This document shows, piece after piece, positions 14,478 through 17,713 of a stretch of 17,713 bases of DNA. The notes beneath the pieces are model-generated. The model saw nothing but the letters and a program-made list of their open reading frames with translations. It was not told the DNA's origin and searched no databases. Position 1 is the stretch's first letter; the number at the start of each line of letters is the position of its first letter. The DNA comes from CAYLNH01 sp964384625 (GTDB taxonomy: Bacteria > Verrucomicrobiota > Lentisphaeria > JABSQK01): assembly GCA_964384625.1 (NCBI GenBank), contig CAYLNH010000142.1, positions 1-17,713 of the forward strand, read 5' to 3'. The translations under genes were made by a program, and so were the position numbers.

Positions 14478-16509
14478 TCAGTCTTTGGTCTTCTTCTTAT
14501 TCTTCTTGTTCTTCTTCTCGTTCTTCTTCTTATCATTCGTCGTGCCGGTCTCCGCTTCGTTCTTCCGCTTCAGCATGCGGTGGATCATCTGGGACTGCAC
14601 GATCGAATAGCAGTTGCTGATCGTCCAGTACAGCGTCAGCCCGGCCGGCATGCTGTAACAGATATAGACGAAGAACACGGACATGAAAAGCATCATCTTC
14701 TGCTGGCTGGAATCCGCCGAGGTGGGCATCAGCTTCTGCTGCAGCATCATGGCCCCGCCCATGGCGAACGGCAGGATGTTCAGCGCCATGCCGCCGAAAA
14801 TCGGGATGATCACCAGCGTATCCGGCATCGACAGATCGCTGATCCACAGGAACCCTTCGTGACGCAGCGCGATCGAACTGCGGATGACATTGAACAGCGC
14901 AAAGAAGACCGGGATCTGGAAGAACATCGGCAGGCAGCCGCCGAACGGGCTGATCTTGTGCTTCTTGTAGAGCTCCATGGTTTTCTGGTTCATCAGTTGC
15001 GGGTCGTTGCCGTAGGTCTCCTTCAGCTTCGCCATCTCCGGCTGCAGCTCCTTCATCCGCTGCGACCACACCGTACTGCGGTGGGTGACCGGCCAGAACA
15101 TGGTGCGGATGACGATGGTCGTCAGGATGATCGCCAGACCGTAGTTGCCGATGACGCCGCCCAGCGTGGTGATCAACCAGAAGATCCCCAGCGAGATGGA
15201 TTTCATGACCACATTCATCGGCACAAAGCGCCAGAGCATGAAGCGGTCGTACTGCATGACCTGCTCCTGGTTGTTCCCGAGGGCCGCGAGTTCGCGGTAG
15301 ATCTTCGGGCCCAGGTAGAAATTAAACTCATGGGTCTGCAGACCGTTGCCGGCGAGTGGTTCGGTTTCCAGCCGGACATAGCCGGCCAGGTGCCTCGGGT
15401 CTTTCTTGTCGGCCTTGGCCGGGTCGATCGGCGGAACCTTGAAGATCATGCCCGGCATCGCCTTCTGGTTGGAGAGCAAAGCGACAAAGTACTTGTTCTG
15501 GATCGCAACCCACTGGACCGGCGTTGCCGCCCATTCCTTTGTGTCGTCGTCGTCCGCGCCGAAGACGCTGCGCACCTGCTCCGTATCAGACTTGCTGCTG
15601 CCGCGCTCCAGGAACTGGACAGCCTGGTCGATGCCGCCGGCCCCCATAAAGCCTCGCGGCGTGTGCAACGGCCCCATGTACCCGGCGTTCAGCATCAACT
15701 CGGGAATAGCGACGGCTTTGTCGGAGAGGTTGCGGAAGCCGAGCGTGTAGTCCAGGCTGTAACTCTCGGGATCGATCTGCCAGGTCTGTTCCACGACGAT
15801 ATCCGTCCCCAGCAGATGCCGGGCGATCTTCAGTTTCACATCCGTCTGTTCCAGAATTCTGGCGTGACTGAACTCAAACTTGTCCGGTCGGCCTGCCGGC
15901 GCCAACATCGGGAAATCCTCGTGGCCGAGAACCATATTCCCGGCCGCTTTCTTCTCGAGCTTATGCCGGAGCATTTCGACCTTGACGATACCGCCTTTCT
16001 CCGGGTCGATGGTGATCACAGAGCGGCCGTCCACCGTCAGGGCGACGGGCTTGGCCGGCTCGAGATCGGCAAATCCCTCGGCGGGCACGGCCGGTTCGGT
16101 GTCGTCCGGTTTAGCGGTGTCCTCCGGCTGTTTGTCGTCCGGTTTAGCGGTGTCCTCCGGCTGTTTGTCGTCCGGTTTGGCGGTGTCCTCCGGCTGTTTG
16201 TCGTCCGGTTTAGCGGTGTCCTCCGGCTGTTTGTNNNNNNNNNNNNNNNNNNNNNNNNNNNNNNNNNNNNNNNNNNNNNNNNNNNNNNNNNNNNNNNNNN
16301 NNNNNNNNNNNNNNNNNNNNNNNNNNNNNNNNNNCGTCCGGTTTGGCGGTGTCTTCCGGCTGCTTGTCGTCCGGCTGTCGGTCCACCTGTTCCTGTCCCT
16401 GTTTGTCGGGCTGTGGCCGGCGCTTGGCGCCGGACCGGCTGCCGTGCCAGAGCCAGAGGCCGAGCGCGATGAACAGGACGAATACAATCAGTTTGTCTTG
16501 TTTATTCAT
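14478..16509 (-). CDS. yidC: Membrane protein insertase YidC (contains assembly gap)
   Basis: Inserts and folds inner-membrane proteins, alone or with SecYEG. The N-terminus from the ATG at 16509 is MNKQDKLIVFVLFIALGLWLW, the first membrane segment. A Lys/Pro/Asp-rich linker of 11-residue repeats (DDKQPEDTAKP) is interrupted by 100 N. Then come the periplasmic beta domain (GRSVITIDPEKGG to NFYLGPKIY) and the insertase core: GNYGLAIILTTIVIRTMFWP with the groove Arg, ELYKKHKISPFGGCLPMFFQIPVFFALF, and the last helices (FFVYICYSMPAGLTLYWTISN). The tail is strongly basic (NDKKKNEKKNKKNKKKTKD). The parts before and after the gap are out of frame only because of the N count: removing the 100 N leaves 1932 bp, exactly 644 codons. 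Its start overlaps the yidD stop (ATGA). Confidence 0.95.
16101..16374. repeat. 33-bp tandem repeats in the yidC linker, spanning the gap
   Basis: Near-identical 33-bp units beginning GTCGTCCGGTTT start at 16101, 16134, 16167 and 16200. A further unit follows the gap (16335-16365, completed by the GT at 16233-16234), then a partial unit at 16366-16374. Each unit encodes the 11 residues DDKQPEDTAKP. The two gap flanks join in perfect repeat register, so the hidden length should be a multiple of 33 bp. Confidence 0.9.
16235..16334. other. Assembly gap (100 N)
   Basis: Exactly 100 N inside a tandem repeat is the usual scaffold placeholder for a gap of unknown length. The flanking sequence is repeat on both sides. 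Three hidden units would be 99 bp, and any multiple of 33, including zero, restores the yidC frame. Confidence 0.95.
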
Positions 16510-16775
16510 GAGCCATCATCTGCTGATTCCTGTCGTTGGACGCCGGTCTTCTCGGGAACCGGGTCGTAGCCGCCGGCACAGAATGGGTTGCAGCGCAGAA
16601 TGCGCCAGGCGCCGAGGGCGATGCCTTTGATCGCGCCGAAACGACGCACGGCTTCGAGGGTATACGCGGAACACGTGGGCGTGAAGCGACACCAGCGGCC
16701 GAAGAACGGGGACAGGCAAAGCTGATACCCTCGAATGCAGAGAATCACGAACTTCGCCGGCCACTCTCTCATCAC
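16506..16775 (-). CDS. yidD: Membrane protein insertion efficiency factor YidD
   Basis: A small 89-residue membrane-associated protein that assists YidC-dependent insertion. The full family signature is visible: RGYQLCLSPFFGRWCRFTP, then TCSAYTLEAVRRFGAIKG, then RILRCNPFCAGGYDPVP. The length is typical (70-90). It starts at GTG 16775, which overlaps the rnpA stop as GTGA; the next codon is an ATG at 16772 that also touches the stop (TGATG) and may be the real start. Its own stop overlaps the yidC start (ATGA). The tight rnpA-yidD-yidC overlaps point to translational coupling. Confidence 0.95.
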   Translation of the reverse strand: MMREWPAKFVILCIRGYQLCLSPFFGRWCRFTPTCSAYTLEAVRRFGAIKGIALGAWRILRCNPFCAGGYDPVPEKTGVQRQESADDGS

Positions 16776-17161
16776 ACATCTCGCACATCGAGAATCTCCG
16801 CCTGGGTCAGAAGTGTCACGGCCTCCGCCTGCAGATCCTGCAGACGACAGCCAAGGAGGTGTTTGCGGGCGATCACCACCAGCCAGATCGGTGTGGTAAA
16901 CCCATGGCGGAGCAGACGGAAGGTTTCACGTATCAGGCGACGCGCCCGATTGCGGCTGACCGCGCGCCGGCTGTAGCGCCGGCTGACGATCGGCCCCAGA
17001 CGACTCTGGCCGTCCGGCGCCGCGATGAACTTCATGAGCACACGGCGCCCGCGCAGAACCCGTCCCCGTCGATTAACTTGAGCGAATTCGCGTGAACGCA
17101 GCGGGATATGTCCCTGAAGATCGGCCTTGCCGATCTGGATGGGCCCGTCGGCCTCCGACAT
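16772..17161 (-). CDS. rnpA: Ribonuclease P protein component (RnpA)
   Basis: The protein subunit of RNase P, which trims the 5' leader of precursor tRNAs together with the RNase P RNA. The 129-residue protein has the conserved basic helix RRAVSRNRARRLIRETFR (residues 65-82) with the RNR motif, preceded by the LRSREFAQVNRRGRVLRG start of the fold and followed by PIWLVVIARK. The length is normal (110-130). The first 20 residues are a non-conserved extension. GAGGTG lies 6 bases before the ATG at 17161, supporting this start. It is 42 bp from rpmH and overlaps yidD by 4 bp. The RNase P RNA gene was not seen in this window. Confidence 0.93.
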   Translation of the reverse strand: MSEADGPIQIGKADLQGHIPLRSREFAQVNRRGRVLRGRRVLMKFIAAPDGQSRLGPIVSRRYSRRAVSRNRARRLIRETFRLLRHGFTTPIWLVVIARKHLLGCRLQDLQAEAVTLLTQAEILDVRDV

Positions 17162-17203
17162 GGGAGCACCTCGGATCGAGGTTGGCAGTCCGGTCGCGGG
17201 GCG

Positions 17204-17338
17204 TCAGGCGCTCAGGCGCGCCCGGCCTTTGCGGCGGCGACGCTTGATCGTCGCCCGACCGTTCCGGGTGCGCATACGGGCGCGAAAACCGAGCCGGCGT
17301 TTCCGGCGACGGTTGGAAGGATTGAAGGTCGGTTTCAT
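17204..17338 (-). CDS. rpmH: Ribosomal protein bL34
   Basis: A 44-residue, very basic protein of the large ribosomal subunit. The sequence MKPTFNPSNRRRKRRLGFRA and later RTRNGRATIKRRRRKGRARL match bL34 end to end, at the usual 44-47 residues. The start is the ATG at 17338, with GAGGAA 7 bases upstream; an in-frame ATG at 17386 would add 16 residues not found in the family. It is the first gene of the cluster rpmH-rnpA-yidD-yidC-khpB, which links ribosome and tRNA maturation with membrane protein insertion. Confidence 0.97.
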   Translation of the reverse strand: MKPTFNPSNRRRKRRLGFRARMRTRNGRATIKRRRRKGRARLSA

Positions 17339-17491
17339 CGTGTTTTCCTCGTTACAGTTACGAACCATGCGGCCGTCGATCAGCACACGAAAAGAGAGCG
17401 GCCTCGGTTCCTGTTCGGTTCAGAATCTCCCGTCTCGCCGACCACCGCATCAGACAACAGTTCACGCCGGGAAATCGAGAGTAGAGCGCGT

Positions 17492-17519
17492 ACCATAAAC
17501 GTTTCGAGAAGTCTGTCAA
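17492..17519 (-). promoter_or_regulatory. Sigma-70-type promoter of the rpmH cluster
   Basis: On the minus strand a perfect -35 TTGACA (17519-17514) is followed after 16 bp by TATGGT (17497-17492, four of six matches to TATAAT). It faces rpmH, giving a leader of about 145 nt. It is the only such pair I found in the 375 bp upstream of rpmH. Confidence 0.65.
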
Positions 17520-17542
17520 TCCGTCCCGGAGAATTAAGATAT

Positions 17543-17618
17543 TGCGTCAGTCACGGGGGACGGCTTTCGCGTGCTGCTCTTCTGCCGCCGGCAGGCGCTA
17601 CTCCCCGTCACTGACGCA
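17543..17618. repeat. Imperfect inverted repeat upstream of the rpmH promoter
   Basis: TGCGTCAGTCACGGGG (17543-17558) and CCCCGTCACTGACGCA (17603-17618) are complementary in 15 of 16 positions across a 44-bp spacer. The spacer itself contains a GCCGCCGGC stretch. It lies 23 bp upstream of the -35 box. It could be a protein-binding site, a small mobile-element remnant or a structured RNA; the sequence does not decide. Confidence 0.6.
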
Positions 17619-17713
17619 TTGCCCGTAGCTACACCTGCCGCGAAAAGCCTTCTGGAGACCCCCACGGCCTTGTGCTGGCCTTTTTGCACAAATCCTACTG
17701 GACAAACTGCCGT

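Larger units (their letters stand above)
17339..17713. other. Intergenic region upstream of rpmH
   Basis: No gene is evident. It holds the rpmH promoter, a large imperfect inverted repeat (17543-17618) and a small hairpin TTGTGC/GCACAA (17670-17675 with 17686-17691). dnaA and oriC often lie beside rpmH in other bacteria, so I looked for TTATCCACA boxes. Only one near match (TTTTGCACA at 17682-17690) was found, so no origin is called. Confidence 0.5.

Noticed and set aside
13485..16472. Very long open frame on the plus strand opposite khpB and yidC
   Set aside because: It is antisense to two clearly recognised proteins, runs through the N gap, and its product is His/Arg/Leu-rich without any domain, as expected from the reverse strand of GC-rich genes.
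14478..16487. yidC as a frameshifted pseudogene
   Set aside because: The frame change depends only on the arbitrary 100-N gap. Both sides are intact YidC in one frame once the gap is treated as a multiple of 33 bp.
17520..17713. Replication origin beside rpmH
   Set aside because: Only one imperfect DnaA-box-like sequence is present, there is no AT-rich unwinding region and no dnaA gene in view.

Overview
The window comes from a GC-rich bacterial chromosome, probably a draft or metagenome assembly because it contains a 100-N scaffold gap. No rRNA or other marker fixes the taxon. A regulator fused to a solute-binding domain, glycosidase-family-71-like proteins, a sulfatase-modifying-factor-like (SUMF1-like) module and abundant intergenic palindromic repeats suggest the PVC superphylum (Lentisphaerota, Kiritimatiellota, Planctomycetota) or an ecologically similar phylum. 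That placement is inference.

Layout. (1) 1-1890: a leftward two-gene unit, a coiled-coil/zinc-ribbon protein followed by truA, with a good sigma-70-type promoter at 1862-1890. (2) 2250-3371: a rightward BNR/Asp-box (sialidase-like) protein behind a 0.36-kb GC-rich leader that can fold into a three-way junction. (3) 3370-3516: 21 perfectly phased 7-bp repeats between two convergent genes. (4) 10865 down to 3536: a leftward carbohydrate locus. It starts with a GntR-type regulator fused to an ABC-type solute-binding domain, whose stop overlaps the start of an exported GH71-like protein with C-terminal calcium-loop repeats. A 0.5-kb block of hairpins and 123-bp repeats follows, then a second exported GH71-like protein that carries a SUMF1-like domain. 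(5) 11147-13407: rightward genes for a small secreted FxRGG-repeat protein and a cytoplasmic GH2 enzyme with beta-glucuronidase features. (6) 17519 down to 13413: the conserved rpmH-rnpA-yidD-yidC-khpB (jag) cluster, leftward, with a consensus promoter.

How the genes may work together. Regions 2, 4 and 5 look like a glycan-use island set between two housekeeping operons. The two exported GH71-like proteins could act on an extracellular alpha-glycan. The GH2 enzyme could remove a uronic acid inside the cell. The hybrid regulator could sense a sugar in the cytoplasm through its solute-binding-like domain. No transporter or sulfatase is present, so substrate and uptake stay open.

The most unusual items are the GH71/SUMF1-like fusion without the catalytic cysteine pair of formylglycine-generating enzyme, the solute-binding-domain regulator, the FxRGG-repeat protein with an operator-like palindrome over its promoter, and the density of tandem repeats (7, 123, 33, 18 and 6 bp). 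The frame break in yidC is almost certainly an assembly artefact in a 33-bp repeat.
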